DNA of 64,000 bases from Daejeonia sp002484105 (GCF_051175565.1 NZ_CP195105.1:2976001-3040000); one strand, 5' to 3'; positions 44,886 through 54,387 are shown, counted from the stretch's first letter. The notes: generated from the sequence alone by a model not told the origin. Numbers and translations: made by a program.

Positions 44886-45475
44886 TGGTACAGATAGATG
44901 ACAAGCTGATCTCTGAAGATCTTTTCTCTGAAGAATTTGTGTGCAACCTGAGCAAATGCAAAGGCGCATGCTGTGTGGAAGGCGATGCCGGTGCACCGCT
45001 GGACAAAGACGAAACCGAAATACTGGACCGCATCTACGAAAAAGTAAAACCCTACCTGACAAAAGATGGCATAGCCGCCATTGAAGAAAAAGGCACATGG
45101 GAAAAAGACCCTTTTGACGGAGAATATGTCACCCCAATGGTAGGCACACGCGAATGTGCTTATGTTACTTTTGACGAACGCGGCATCACCAAATGCGGTA
45201 TCGAGAAGGCCTACGAAGACGGCGCTGTTGACTGGCAGAAGCCTATTTCCTGCCATCTCTATCCCATCCGTGTAACGGAATATTCAACCTTTACAGCGCT
45301 TAATTACCACAGGTGGCCTATTTGTCATGATGCCTGCACCCTGGGCAGGGAACTCCATGTACCGGTATATCAGTTCCTGAAAACACCGATTATCCGCAAA
45401 TACGGAGAAGCTTTTTATCTGACACTTGATGAAGTAGCGGAAGAATGGAAAAAGGAATTCGGAAAGCAGTGTTAA
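44885..45475 (+). CDS. DUF3109 family protein, Cys-rich
   Basis: 196 residues, soluble. Conserved Cys pattern FVCNLSKCKGACCVEGDAGA near residues 19-38, later Cys in TRECAYV, TKCGIEKA, ISCHLYPIRV and ICHDACTLGR. This matches the YkgJ-like DUF3109 family, thought to bind zinc or an Fe-S cluster. Its translation is coupled to the DUF6427 gene. Role unknown. Ends directly against the stop of the convergent neighbour (45476). Confidence 0.9.
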   Translation: MVQIDDKLISEDLFSEEFVCNLSKCKGACCVEGDAGAPLDKDETEILDRIYEKVKPYLTKDGIAAIEEKGTWEKDPFDGEYVTPMVGTRECAYVTFDERGITKCGIEKAYEDGAVDWQKPISCHLYPIRVTEYSTFTALNYHRWPICHDACTLGRELHVPVYQFLKTPIIRKYGEAFYLTLDEVAEEWKKEFGKQC

Positions 45476-46066
45476 TCAGCGTTTGCGAATCAGCATACCA
45501 ATATTGAGGAAGATCAGGAGCAGATCCATCGTAATCCATACGGCAATTCCCTTGTTCTGGTTTTTGTATTCGTCGACAAGAATTTTTGCCTTTTCGGAAA
45601 GGTTTTCGTTCATATCAACATAGTTGTTCACATTCACAATCTGGTCCATGTTTTTATTGGGTACATAATGGTCAGAGAAGTAGACCATGTTTTTCCCAAT
45701 GTATCCGGCAACCCAGTATTCGTCAGAATGTGCCATTTTCAGATACTCAAGACGGAAATGGTCGGTACGTATTTTTCCGAGATGTTCTGTCAGCATGCGG
45801 GTATCTTCGGAACGCTTTTCCACTTTTATGATATAGAAGTCTATTGGCTGCGGCAGCTCGTTGATAAGTTGCAGCGCAATGGAATTTTTCAGATACTGAT
45901 CGATACTTTTTTCTACAAACCAGTAGGTAAAAAGCGCAATGCCAAGAATCACACTTCCCATCCGGAACGCAAAAGCCAGCTTGCGGAACTTCCCCTTGCG
46001 GGCAATTATCAGCAGCAGGGAAAGCGACAGCAGGATAAAAAGTATGAAAAGTAAAAATATCATCAC
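45476..46066 (-). CDS. Membrane protein with periplasmic domain, unknown function
   Basis: 196 residues. Two N-terminal helices (about 2-20 and 33-50), an extracytoplasmic domain (about 55-165, containing LQLINELPQPIDFYIIKVEK), and a third helix at the C-terminus (WITMDLLLIFLNIGMLIRKR). No family recognised. The gene starts 18 bp after the HD hydrolase stop on the same strand, so they may be cotranscribed. Confidence 0.78.
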   Translation of the reverse strand: MMIFLLFILFILLSLSLLLIIARKGKFRKLAFAFRMGSVILGIALFTYWFVEKSIDQYLKNSIALQLINELPQPIDFYIIKVEKRSEDTRMLTEHLGKIRTDHFRLEYLKMAHSDEYWVAGYIGKNMVYFSDHYVPNKNMDQIVNVNNYVDMNENLSEKAKILVDEYKNQNKGIAVWITMDLLLIFLNIGMLIRKR

Positions 46067-46084
46067 AGGACAAAGATACTTATT

Positions 46085-46741
46085 TTATGCAGAAATATCA
46101 TCTGCATCCCATTCCCGACAGAATTCCTTCAGAAAATTTTCCATATAAAGGTGTCGGTGTTCTGCTGTCTTCCGGGCAGTCTCCGTATTCATCATATCCT
46201 TCAGAAGGAGCAGTTTTTCATAAAAGTGATTCACCGTTGTACCATCGGATTTTTTGTATTCTTCCTTGCTCATGGCGGGTTTCGGAGGTATTTCGGGATT
46301 ATGCAGAATATTGTTTTTAAAGCCTCCGAATGTAAAAGCTCTTGCAATACCAATGGCACCAATAGCATCCAGGCGGTCGGCATCCTGTACCACCTGAAAT
46401 TCGATGGAAGGGTTTTTGGGTGCTTCTTTCCTGTTTTTAAAAGACATATTTTCTATAATCAGCAGTACTTCTGCCTTCACGTTGCCGTCTACTCCATTTT
46501 TGCTAAGGAAATCTCCGGCAATCCTTGAGGCGAGGGTTTCGTCTCCATTGTGGAATTTAGGATCTGCAATATCATGCAGCAGTGCAGCAAGCTCTACCAC
46601 CTGCATATTGGCCTTTTCTTTTTCTGCGAGCTTTCTGGCCGTTTTCCATACGCGCTCGATATGAAACCAGTCATGACCGGCTTCTGCATTTTTAAGTTGA
46701 TTTTTGACGAAAACCACTGTTTCTGAAATAATATCTGACAT
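46085..46741 (-). CDS. HD-domain phosphohydrolase
   Basis: 218 residues from ATG 46741; the longer reading begins before a -7-like box (TAACTTTA at about 46756) and is rejected. HD motifs: HDWFHIERVWKTA (first His/Asp), LAALLHDIADPK (HD pair) and VQDADRLDAIGAIGIARAF (last Asp). This is the YedJ/YpgQ type, metal-dependent with nucleotide pyrophosphatase activity in some relatives. Follows the alpha/beta hydrolase gene by 20 bp. Confidence 0.92.
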   Translation of the reverse strand: MSDIISETVVFVKNQLKNAEAGHDWFHIERVWKTARKLAEKEKANMQVVELAALLHDIADPKFHNGDETLASRIAGDFLSKNGVDGNVKAEVLLIIENMSFKNRKEAPKNPSIEFQVVQDADRLDAIGAIGIARAFTFGGFKNNILHNPEIPPKPAMSKEEYKKSDGTTVNHFYEKLLLLKDMMNTETARKTAEHRHLYMENFLKEFCREWDADDISA

Positions 46742-46761
46742 TTTGATCTGAGTTAAAGTTA

Positions 46762-47610
46762 TCATGAATCTAAAAGTTCATCCAGCACAATATTCCAGAG
46801 CTTTCTGTTAAAACTCCTGAAAAACTGGATATGCCCTATTTTTCCGTGATCAGATTCTGCCACCATCACCTTGCGGATCTTGGGCTGTAGGTTGGGATAA
46901 GTTTCCTGAAGCAGTGCCTGCACGCCTTTATTCGTTACCCACGTATCATCTTCCATGTTCAGCACAAAGACTCTTTGATGAAGTTTTGACGAACCGTCCG
47001 GCACAGATTCCAGGAGTTTGTTGGTCGATTTCCGGTTCAGGATCAGAGTTCTCCAGTCGCGCGCACTTCCTTTGGGAAGGTTCTCTCCGAGTCCCAAACG
47101 GTTTGCCGGAAAATATCCCAGCAGTTTTGAGGTCAGTGGCTGCAAAATCCCAAATCCTATATAAGCTTCGATCCGTGTTTGCCATCTGAGATTACCGACA
47201 AAAGCCTTCTGCGTGGCAACAAATACAAATTCGTCAAAGATTTCCGAGTCGGGATTCATACCTAAAATAAGGGCACCGACAGAATGCCCCAGACAGAATT
47301 TCTGATGATCCGGAAATTTCTCCTGGATATACTGCGTTACTGCGCGGTAGTCATGCGTGCCCCAAACCCGCATGGAAGCCTGAAAATTTCTAAGACGTTC
47401 CGGTTTGGAAAGTCCTATACCGCGGTAGTCATAGGTAATTACTGTAAACCCCTGCTGGCAGAAAAATTCTGCAAACGAAAAATAGACATGCTGACGCACA
47501 CCTGTTGCCGAATTAATCAGCAGTACTTTGGAAGCCGGATGTGCGGGAACAAACACCGTTGTATGCACCAGATATCCGTCAGAAGCCGTCAGAATTACAG
47601 AATTCATCAT
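46762..47610 (-). CDS. Alpha/beta hydrolase
   Basis: 282 residues, cytoplasmic (no signal). Nucleophile elbow LGHSVGALILG gives the G-x-S-x-G Ser; TVITYDYRGIGLS is the usual oxyanion-side strand; ESDHGKIGH near the end supplies the His. COG4757-type predicted hydrolase. Substrate unknown. Likely first gene of a minus-strand set with the HD hydrolase and the membrane protein. Confidence 0.9.
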   Translation of the reverse strand: MMNSVILTASDGYLVHTTVFVPAHPASKVLLINSATGVRQHVYFSFAEFFCQQGFTVITYDYRGIGLSKPERLRNFQASMRVWGTHDYRAVTQYIQEKFPDHQKFCLGHSVGALILGMNPDSEIFDEFVFVATQKAFVGNLRWQTRIEAYIGFGILQPLTSKLLGYFPANRLGLGENLPKGSARDWRTLILNRKSTNKLLESVPDGSSKLHQRVFVLNMEDDTWVTNKGVQALLQETYPNLQPKIRKVMVAESDHGKIGHIQFFRSFNRKLWNIVLDELLDS

Positions 47611-47680
47611 GAACCGGAATGCGGAATTAATTTAAAATCTGACTGGGCGCTTTGCCTTCAGAGAATTTTTTATTTAAAAT

Positions 47681-48571
47681 TTATTCGAAACGAAAATCAT
47701 CGAGACATGGAAGTCCTTTCTGTGAGCCACGTATCTTGGCCACTTTCAGGGATACTTCATTTCCAAATTTCACACAGGCATCCACAGGATTGTGATGGCA
47801 GAACGCCACGGCAAATCCGGAAGTGAACGCATCTCCCATACCCATTTTGTTGGAGCCCTCTTCGTGGTCGTTGCGGTAGTAGCGCATCTCGGTTCCATTG
47901 AAATAGGTCGTAGAATTGTTGTCGCGCACAAAAAGTTTGTTGGGATACAGACGGAGCACCTCATCCAGATCCTTATTTTCGAAAACGACAGAAAGTTCGT
48001 TACTTTTGGCGACAATAAAATCTACATTTTCAAGAAGTTCTTCCGAAAGTCTGGAAGCAGGCGCTGCATAGAGCATAACTTTCCGCTGATGTTTTTTTGC
48101 CAGCTTTACGGTATGTTCTACCACTTCCATCGGGATTTCGAGCTGGATCAGAACCAGGTCGGCAGTATGGAAAAGCCTTTCTGCGTGGTCGATGTGTACC
48201 GTTTTGAGGTAATAATTGGCCGCAGGAACTACAACAATGGCATTTTCGCCCCCGGTAGCAGTAACATAAGCTGTACCGGTAGGATAATCTTCACTTTCAA
48301 CAACATAGCCGACGTTGACATTTTCGTCCACGAGATTCCGCATGATCTGCTGCCCGTGCGGATCCATCCCAACGCATCCTATAAAGTAAACGCTGGCGCC
48401 AAGCCGGGAAGTGCCCACCGCCTGATTGGCACCTTTGCCACCGAAAAAAGTTTCAGATTTTACGGCCATTACTGTGTGGCCGGGATAAGGAAAAGTTTCT
48501 GTATTCAGAACGAGATCTACAGAAGAGCTTCCTACAACAAGTATTTTGGGTTGTTCTGTACTCAGTTTCAT
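47681..48571 (-). CDS. Ribokinase-like PfkB sugar kinase
   Basis: 296 residues. N-terminal PfkB signature FFGGKGANQAVGTSRLGASV; the C-terminal catalytic motif reads KMGMGDAFTSGFAVAF, with GMGD in place of the usual GAGD; the Asp is the catalytic base. GSSSVDLVLNTETFPYPGHT and SDYPTGTAY are ribokinase-like. Phosphorylates ribose or a similar sugar, possibly from deoD-type nucleoside salvage. Confidence 0.9.
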   Translation of the reverse strand: MKLSTEQPKILVVGSSSVDLVLNTETFPYPGHTVMAVKSETFFGGKGANQAVGTSRLGASVYFIGCVGMDPHGQQIMRNLVDENVNVGYVVESEDYPTGTAYVTATGGENAIVVVPAANYYLKTVHIDHAERLFHTADLVLIQLEIPMEVVEHTVKLAKKHQRKVMLYAAPASRLSEELLENVDFIVAKSNELSVVFENKDLDEVLRLYPNKLFVRDNNSTTYFNGTEMRYYRNDHEEGSNKMGMGDAFTSGFAVAFCHHNPVDACVKFGNEVSLKVAKIRGSQKGLPCLDDFRFE

Positions 48572-48609
48572 TCTCTCTGGATATATTTAGGTTACCGTTA
48601 TTAAAACAT

Positions 48610-49251
48610 TCAGTCGGTGAGGATTTCTATAAATTCTGACACCACTTTTACCGGACGGCCGGCTTCGTCAAAACCAATATAGCTGGCATAGAAGCCTTCG
48701 CCATAGCCGGTTTCAAAAGCGCAGATATTCCCATGTTTATTTTCGTCAGGTTTCAGAAATGCATATTGATTCGCTGCGCCGGCGGAATCAAAAAAATACC
48801 CATGGAAGAACTCCTCATAAATCCCCATAAAATCGTCACCTTTTCTTCGGAAAAGCTTTATTTCAAGGCGGTTCAGGTCATCCTGTGTTTCTGCATCCAT
48901 AAAGCATCCCATCCCACTTTCTACCGGATAGCCAAAAATTTCGCCGTCTTTCAGATCTTCTGTAATCTGACCTTCTGTGGTAGCCATCTTCCAGTTTTTC
49001 ACTTCAGCGGAAGAGAAAACAATTTCCACATAGGCAATACATCCGGAATCTCTCTCGCGATGAATATTTACAGGAAAAGAACCTTTCGGGAAGTCTGTCA
49101 CAAAAGGTTTCATATTATTGGTGAGCAAAGGATCGCAGGCTACCAGACGGCCGGCAGGCAGCATGATATTTCCAGCTTCATAAGTTTCCAGCAGCGGACT
49201 TTCGACAAAATTCCGGCGGAAAAGTTTCTGTATATTTTCTAAATGATGCAT
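48610..49251 (-). CDS. DUF4241 domain-containing protein
   Basis: 213 residues from ATG 49251; GTG 49260 lies three codons upstream, next to a -7-like TATCTTTA (49268-49261). DUF4241 pattern: LLETYEAGNIMLPAGRLVAC, KGSFPVNIHRE, YPVESGMGCFMD and VSEFIEIL. Soluble. Found also as immunity-like proteins near polymorphic toxins in other genomes, but no toxin gene is visible here. Function unknown. Confidence 0.85.
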   Translation of the reverse strand: MHHLENIQKLFRRNFVESPLLETYEAGNIMLPAGRLVACDPLLTNNMKPFVTDFPKGSFPVNIHRERDSGCIAYVEIVFSSAEVKNWKMATTEGQITEDLKDGEIFGYPVESGMGCFMDAETQDDLNRLEIKLFRRKGDDFMGIYEEFFHGYFFDSAGAANQYAFLKPDENKHGNICAFETGYGEGFYASYIGFDEAGRPVKVVSEFIEILTD

Positions 49252-49377
49252 ATTCTGCACTAAAGATAAAAGAAAAAGGTGGAGCGTTTGTGTAAATTTT
49301 TACGAAATCTTCCATTATCCAGTGTTAAAATCAGAGACGACACTGATAATGAAGATATTTCACAGTCTTTTCACTTC

Positions 49378-49408
49378 CTGCCCGGAGGGTAAACATCCGT
49401 GGGCAGGA
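49378..49408. other. GC-rich hairpin downstream of valS
   Basis: CCTGCCC and GGGCAGG form a 7-bp stem around a 17-base loop. No T tract on the minus strand follows, so a terminator role is uncertain. The rest of 49261-49464 shows nothing recognisable. Confidence 0.35.
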
Positions 49409-49464
49409 AATAAAAACAGTTCTTTCAGGCTTACAGACTCCGGAAACCGGTTTTCTATTGTTTT

Positions 49465-52083
49465 TTATGAAAGTGTTTTCAGTTTTGCTTCGAGAATGGC
49501 AATTTTGTCCTGCGCATCTTTCTGTTTTTTACGCTCGTTTTCCACCACTTTTTCGGGGGCACCACTCATAAATTTCTCGTTGGAGAGTTTCTTTTCGACA
49601 GATTTCAGGAATCCTTTCAGATAAGTGATTTCTTCTTCTGTTTTTTTCTTCTCTTCTTCAAGGTCAAGCTTTTCGCTGAACGGAATAGAAATTTCCACAG
49701 CTCCGACAAGGAATGTGAAACCCGGCTGATCTGTTTTTTCAGCATAGTGGATTCCTGAAACATTTGCCAGTTTGCAGATAACGGCCTCATTAGCAAAACC
49801 TTCTGCACTGGTGAAAAGTTCCACTGCTTCTTTCGGAGAAATACCTTTGCTCTGTCGGTAATTTCTGATTCCGGAGACGACTTCCCTGGCTGCATCAAAA
49901 TTACGGATCACAGACAGATCGGCGGTTTTGACATTGTCCAACTGGGAGACAATCAGGGCTTCTTCCGGTTTTCTTTCCCGGATATTCTGCCAGATTTCTT
50001 CTGTAAGAAACGGCATGAAGGGATGGAGAAGTTTCATCAGTCCTTCAAAAAAAGCAATGGTAGTACGGTATATTTCTGCAGAAACTGCCTCGCCATAATT
50101 TGGTTTCACGGCTTCCAGATACCAGGAACAGAAATCGTCCCATACCAGTTTATAGATCTGGTGCAGTGCATCCGAAATTCTGAAACGTTCAAACTGGATA
50201 TTAATCTCTGCAACCGCGGCACTCAGTTGTTCCGTAAACCAGGTAACGGCAGCTTTTTCCGCTTCACCGGCAGGTTTTTCTTCTTGTTTCCACCCTTGCA
50301 CAAGGCGGAAGGCATTCCAGATTTTGGTTCCAAAATTACGTCCCTGCAGCATGAGTTCTTCATCAAAAAGGAGATCGTTTCCTGCAGCAGAACTCAACAG
50401 AATTCCTACACGCACGCTGTCTGCACCGTACTGGTCTATCAGTTCAAGCGGATCGGGAGAATTGCCCAGAGATTTTGACATTTTCCTGCGGAGTTTGTCT
50501 CTTACAATTCCTGTAAAATATACATTCCGGAACGGGATTTCACGTCGGAACTCCAATCCTGCCATAATCATCCTGGCCACCCAAAAAAAGATAATATCGG
50601 GACCCGTTACAAGATCGGATGTCGGATAATAATAGCGGATATCTGCATTATCCGGATCGAGAAGTCCGTCAAAAACAGACATTGGCCACAGCCATGAAGA
50701 AAACCAGGTATCGAGTACGTCGTCGTCCTGTTTTAAGTTGACGGTTGTCAGCTGGCTGTTTCCGGTTTTTTGTTTGGCAAGTTCCAGGGCTTCTTCTACG
50801 GTTTCTGCGACGACAAAATCATTTTCTCCGTCGCCGTAATAATAGGCCGGGATCTGCTGTCCCCACCAGAGCTGTCTCGAGATATTCCAGTCGCGGATAT
50901 TCTCCATCCAGTATTTATAGGTATTCTTGAATTTTTCGGGATGAAATTTAATTTCATCATTCGTCACAACATCCAGAGCGGGTTTTGCAATATCGCCCAT
51001 TTTCAGGAACCACTGCTGGGAAATTTTCGGTTCTATGACGGCACCGGTTCTTTCGGAAGTCCCGACTTTGTTCACATAGTCTTCTGCTTTCAGAAGGAGA
51101 TTTTTTTCCTGAAGTTCCTTAACGATGAGTTTTCTTACTTCAAAACGATCTTTCCCGGCGTAGTGCTGTGCATGGTGGTTCAGGCGGCCGTCGTTATCTA
51201 TGGAATCTATCATTGGAAGCTGATGGCGCTGCCCGATTTCGTAGTCATTGGTATCATGTGCCGGGGTAATTTTCAAGGCTCCGGTTCCGAATCCGATATC
51301 CACATAATCATCTTCAATCACCGGAACGGCTCTTCCCACTACCGGCACGACAACTTTTTTGCCTCTGAGGCTGAAATATCTTTCGTCGGCAGGATTCACA
51401 CAGACAGCTGTGTCTCCGAAAATGGTTTCGGGGCGGGTGGTGGCCACGGCGATAAAGTCTTCGCTTCCCTCTATTTTATATTTCAGGTAATATAATTTCC
51501 CGTTTTGTTCTTTAAAGATCACTTCTTCGTCCGAGATATTGGTTTTGGCTTCCGGATCCCAGTTCACCATGCGATATCCGCGGTATATCAAACCTTTGTT
51601 GTACAAATCCACAAAAGATTTAATCACCTGTGCAGAAAGTTTGGGCTCCATGGTAAAGCGCGTTCTGTCCCAGTCGCAGGAACATCCAAGTTTTTTGAGC
51701 TGCTCCAGGATGGTTCCGCCGTATTGATGTGTCCAATCCCAGGCGTGTTCCAGAAATTTTTCTCTTCCGATATCGTATTTGGAGACGCCTTCAGATTTCA
51801 GTTTGCCCACTACTTTTGCCTCTGTAGCAATGGAAGCATGATCCGTACCGGGTACCCAGCAGGCGTTGAAGCCCATCATTCTGGCACGGCGCACAAGAAC
51901 ATCCTGGATGGTATTGTTCAGCATGTGACCCATATGCAGAATTCCGGTAACATTGGGTGGCGGGATGACCACAGTATAAGGCGGACGGCCGTCCGGTTCG
52001 GAATGGAAGTACTGATGATCGAGCCAGTACTGATACCATTTTTCTTCTGTTTCCCGCGGATTATATTTGTCTGAAATCGTCAT
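49465..52083 (-). CDS. valS: Valine--tRNA ligase
   Basis: 872 residues. HIGH motif as HMGH (50-53) in PPNVTGILHMGHML, KMSKS at 534-538 in KMSKSLGNSPDPL, and a class Ia editing domain in between (TTRPETIFGDTAVCVNP). The anticodon-binding domain and C-terminal coiled coil (KLDLEEEKKKTEEEITYLKG) end the protein. Charges tRNA-Val and edits Thr. Own promoter; no T-box or similar leader fits in the short upstream region. Confidence 0.97.
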   Translation of the reverse strand: MTISDKYNPRETEEKWYQYWLDHQYFHSEPDGRPPYTVVIPPPNVTGILHMGHMLNNTIQDVLVRRARMMGFNACWVPGTDHASIATEAKVVGKLKSEGVSKYDIGREKFLEHAWDWTHQYGGTILEQLKKLGCSCDWDRTRFTMEPKLSAQVIKSFVDLYNKGLIYRGYRMVNWDPEAKTNISDEEVIFKEQNGKLYYLKYKIEGSEDFIAVATTRPETIFGDTAVCVNPADERYFSLRGKKVVVPVVGRAVPVIEDDYVDIGFGTGALKITPAHDTNDYEIGQRHQLPMIDSIDNDGRLNHHAQHYAGKDRFEVRKLIVKELQEKNLLLKAEDYVNKVGTSERTGAVIEPKISQQWFLKMGDIAKPALDVVTNDEIKFHPEKFKNTYKYWMENIRDWNISRQLWWGQQIPAYYYGDGENDFVVAETVEEALELAKQKTGNSQLTTVNLKQDDDVLDTWFSSWLWPMSVFDGLLDPDNADIRYYYPTSDLVTGPDIIFFWVARMIMAGLEFRREIPFRNVYFTGIVRDKLRRKMSKSLGNSPDPLELIDQYGADSVRVGILLSSAAGNDLLFDEELMLQGRNFGTKIWNAFRLVQGWKQEEKPAGEAEKAAVTWFTEQLSAAVAEINIQFERFRISDALHQIYKLVWDDFCSWYLEAVKPNYGEAVSAEIYRTTIAFFEGLMKLLHPFMPFLTEEIWQNIRERKPEEALIVSQLDNVKTADLSVIRNFDAAREVVSGIRNYRQSKGISPKEAVELFTSAEGFANEAVICKLANVSGIHYAEKTDQPGFTFLVGAVEISIPFSEKLDLEEEKKKTEEEITYLKGFLKSVEKKLSNEKFMSGAPEKVVENERKKQKDAQDKIAILEAKLKTLS

Positions 52084-52109
52084 AAAAGATTATTTTGGCT
52101 TACAATTTG

Positions 52110-52117
52110 CAAAAATA
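52110..52117 (-). promoter_or_regulatory. -7 box of valS
   Basis: TATTTTTG on the minus strand, exact TAnnTTTG, about 20 nt leader. Confidence 0.55.
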
Positions 52118-52158
52118 GCGTAAACCTAAAAATTAACACAGCGTTTTAAAAATATTTT

Positions 52159-52166
52159 TAACTTTG
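52159..52166 (+). promoter_or_regulatory. -7 box of the DUF1573 gene
   Basis: TAACTTTG, exact TAnnTTTG, 41 bp before the ATG. Confidence 0.55.
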
Positions 52167-52206
52167 TTCTTTATTTACTGAACGATTAACTTAAATTTTT
52201 TTTGAT

Positions 52207-52647
52207 ATGAAAAAATTACTTGCAGGCATCAGTTTACTGGGATTTGCAGCTTTGGCCTCTGCACAGAGCATTACTTTTGAACAAACCACACTGGACTACG
52301 GCACGATTAAAAAAGGAAGCGACGGAAACAGAACCTTCGTTGTGAAAAACACCGGAGACAAACCGCTGATTATTGAAAAAGTGAAACCTTCCTGCGGCTG
52401 TACTACTCCGGAATGGAGCAAGGAGCCTATCCTTCCCGGGAAAACCGGAAAAATCGCCGTTCATTACAATACCAATCTCGTCAATCCGTTCCAGAAACTG
52501 ATTGAGGTCTATTCCAACGACCCCAAAAACAGCAGATCGGTGATCTATATCAAAGGAACCGTGGTAGACGACGGAACCAAAGCTGTGGAAATGAAAGCAA
52601 AACCCGCAGTTGCTGCAGAAAAGCTTTCTAAAAAAGCAGTGAAATAA
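52207..52647 (+). CDS. DUF1573 (Ig-like) exported protein
   Basis: 146 residues with signal MKKLLAGISLLGFAALASAQ. One DUF1573 Ig-like domain: FEQTTLDYGTIKKGSDGNRT, VKNTGDKPLIIEKVKPSCGC, TTPEWSKEPILPGKTGKI. The CGC pair is a family hallmark. C-terminal Lys/Ala-rich tail. Common periplasmic or surface protein of Bacteroidota; role unknown. Followed by an intrinsic terminator. Confidence 0.92.
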   Translation: MKKLLAGISLLGFAALASAQSITFEQTTLDYGTIKKGSDGNRTFVVKNTGDKPLIIEKVKPSCGCTTPEWSKEPILPGKTGKIAVHYNTNLVNPFQKLIEVYSNDPKNSRSVIYIKGTVVDDGTKAVEMKAKPAVAAEKLSKKAVK

Positions 52648-52671
52648 TTCCTCCACCCAAAATTATTACAA

Positions 52672-52700
52672 ATCATTCCGGAAAACCGGGATGATTTTTT
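52672..52700 (+). terminator. Intrinsic terminator after the DUF1573 gene
   Basis: Stem ATCATTCCGG / CCGGGATGAT (52672-52681 with 52686-52695) with AAAA loop, then a T tract. Confidence 0.85.
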
Positions 52701-52723
52701 ATTTTTACTGAAAAATCTCCCCT

Positions 52724-53599
52724 ATGAAGAAACCTGATTTCAAGAATATTTTTGCCGTTAAAGATCATTTTGATATTGCAAAAAGCAAGACCAGCTTCAA
52801 GACCGACATCACCAAAGACGAAGGCAAAGTGCTGCTGGAGGAAGAAAAGAAGAAACTTTACGAACTTCAGGAACGTCTGTATGCCGATGGAAGCCAGTCG
52901 CTGCTGATTATCCTGCAGGCCATGGATGCTGCGGGCAAAGATTCTCTGGTGGAGCATGTCTTCGGCGGTGTCAATCCACAGGGATGTGAAGTAACCAGTT
53001 TCAAGACTCCGAATGCAAAAGAATACGAACACGATTTTATCTGGAGACATTACATTGCTCTTCCCGAAAAGGGAAAAATCGGCATCTTCAACCGTTCCCA
53101 TTATGAAAATGTACTCGTCTGCAAGGTCCATCCGGAATATAATCTCAACGAAAAGGTATGGAAAGACGTGAAACAGTTTGATAAAACCTTCTGGGAAAAC
53201 CGATACGAGTCTATCCGCAATTTTGAAAAACATCTGGCGGATAACGGCACCACCATCATCAAATTTTTCCTCAATGTCTCGCCTGAAGAACAGAAACAGC
53301 GTTTTCTGGACCGCATCAACGAGCCGGATAAAAACTGGAAATTCTCTGCGGGAGACCTTAAGGAACGCGCCCTCTGGAAAGATTATATGAAAGCTTATGA
53401 GCAAGCCATCAACGAGACCTCCAAAGACTACGCGCCTTGGTATATACTGCCTGCCGACCAGAAGTGGCTTACAAGACTTGCTGCCCTGCAGATTATTATC
53501 GATACGATGGACAAAATGAACCTGAAATATCCTAAACTCAGCACCCAACAGACTCAGGATCTGGACGCCTACCGCGAAGCGCTGGAAAAAGAACAATGA
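52724..53599 (+). CDS. Polyphosphate kinase 2 family protein
   Basis: 291 residues. PPK2 motifs: Walker A MDAAGKDS (67-74), Walker B GIFNRSHYE (120-128) and lid Arg in RYESIRNFEKHLADNGTTII. Uses polyphosphate to phosphorylate nucleoside mono- or diphosphates; whether class I (NDP) or class III (NMP) cannot be decided by eye. Overlaps the CPBP gene by 4 bp (ATGA), so translation is coupled. Confidence 0.93.
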   Translation: MKKPDFKNIFAVKDHFDIAKSKTSFKTDITKDEGKVLLEEEKKKLYELQERLYADGSQSLLIILQAMDAAGKDSLVEHVFGGVNPQGCEVTSFKTPNAKEYEHDFIWRHYIALPEKGKIGIFNRSHYENVLVCKVHPEYNLNEKVWKDVKQFDKTFWENRYESIRNFEKHLADNGTTIIKFFLNVSPEEQKQRFLDRINEPDKNWKFSAGDLKERALWKDYMKAYEQAINETSKDYAPWYILPADQKWLTRLAALQIIIDTMDKMNLKYPKLSTQQTQDLDAYREALEKEQ

Positions 53600-54387
53600 G
53601 TTTCCGGCAGGCTTTTCTTTTTTTCATCGGTTGCTGGCTGATTATTTTTCTCACGGGTATTGCCTTTAGTTTTCTGTTGAGATTTGTTTCTTCCGGGGCG
53701 TATTCTCCCTACAGTATGCTGTATCCTGTCGTCACAATGCTGACGTCTTACGGGAGCATCTGGCTGCTGATGGTGAGGAAAAAAGCGACTGTTTTCAGCA
53801 TGCGGGATTATGTTCCCTTCAAGATGGATTTTATCGTGCCGGTAATGGTAATGGTACTGGGCATACAGATTGCCAACCAGCCGTTTCTTGATCTCTATAA
53901 CCGGATTTTTTTTCCGGGATTGGAGAAACTGATAGAAAGCACTCCTCCCGAATCGGGGCTTCACCTGCTGAGTTCTTTTCTCAGCGCTGTGATGATTGCG
54001 CCGGTAGCAGAAGAGTATCTTTTCCGTAAAATCATCTTCGGGCAGTTGTGTAAAACATATACTGCCAGCGATGCCGTGCTTGTATCATCCGTTTTCTTTT
54101 CGCTGATCCATCTTCCACTGTACGGAAAACTGATCCCGACTTTCATTATCGGATGTGTCTCCTGCATGATATATTACCATACCGGAAAGTTGGTATATTC
54201 CATTCTCTTCCATCTTCTGAACAATGCACTTGCCATGATCTGGGACATTTTCTTTCCCGAACTCTGGCGGGCATATACAGACTTGGATTTCAGTTTTCTT
54301 TACTGGCTGATTGCCGGAAGCGGAATTGCAATATTTGGTCTGGGAATCCGTAGTTTTTTACGAACAGAAACACGAGAAAATCTATAA
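53596..54387 (+). CDS. CPBP-family intramembrane glutamic protease
   Basis: 263 residues with about seven to eight membrane helices. Active-site pattern AEEYLFRKIIFG gives the Glu139-Glu140 and Arg144; VFFSLIHLPLYGKL holds the catalytic His and LFHLLNNALAMIWD the Asn. Abi/CAAX type; in bacteria such proteins can mature peptides or signal. The last codons (Thr-Arg-Glu-Asn-Leu-stop) are encoded by the 3' P1 arm of the convergent rnpB gene. Confidence 0.92.
   Translation: MSFRQAFLFFIGCWLIIFLTGIAFSFLLRFVSSGAYSPYSMLYPVVTMLTSYGSIWLLMVRKKATVFSMRDYVPFKMDFIVPVMVMVLGIQIANQPFLDLYNRIFFPGLEKLIESTPPESGLHLLSSFLSAVMIAPVAEEYLFRKIIFGQLCKTYTASDAVLVSSVFFSLIHLPLYGKLIPTFIIGCVSCMIYYHTGKLVYSILFHLLNNALAMIWDIFFPELWRAYTDLDFSFLYWLIAGSGIAIFGLGIRSFLRTETRENL

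Noticed and set aside
48610..49251. DUF4241 protein as an immunity protein of a polymorphic toxin
   Set aside because: No toxin, secretion or VgrG/Rhs gene nearby; neighbours are ribokinase and valS.
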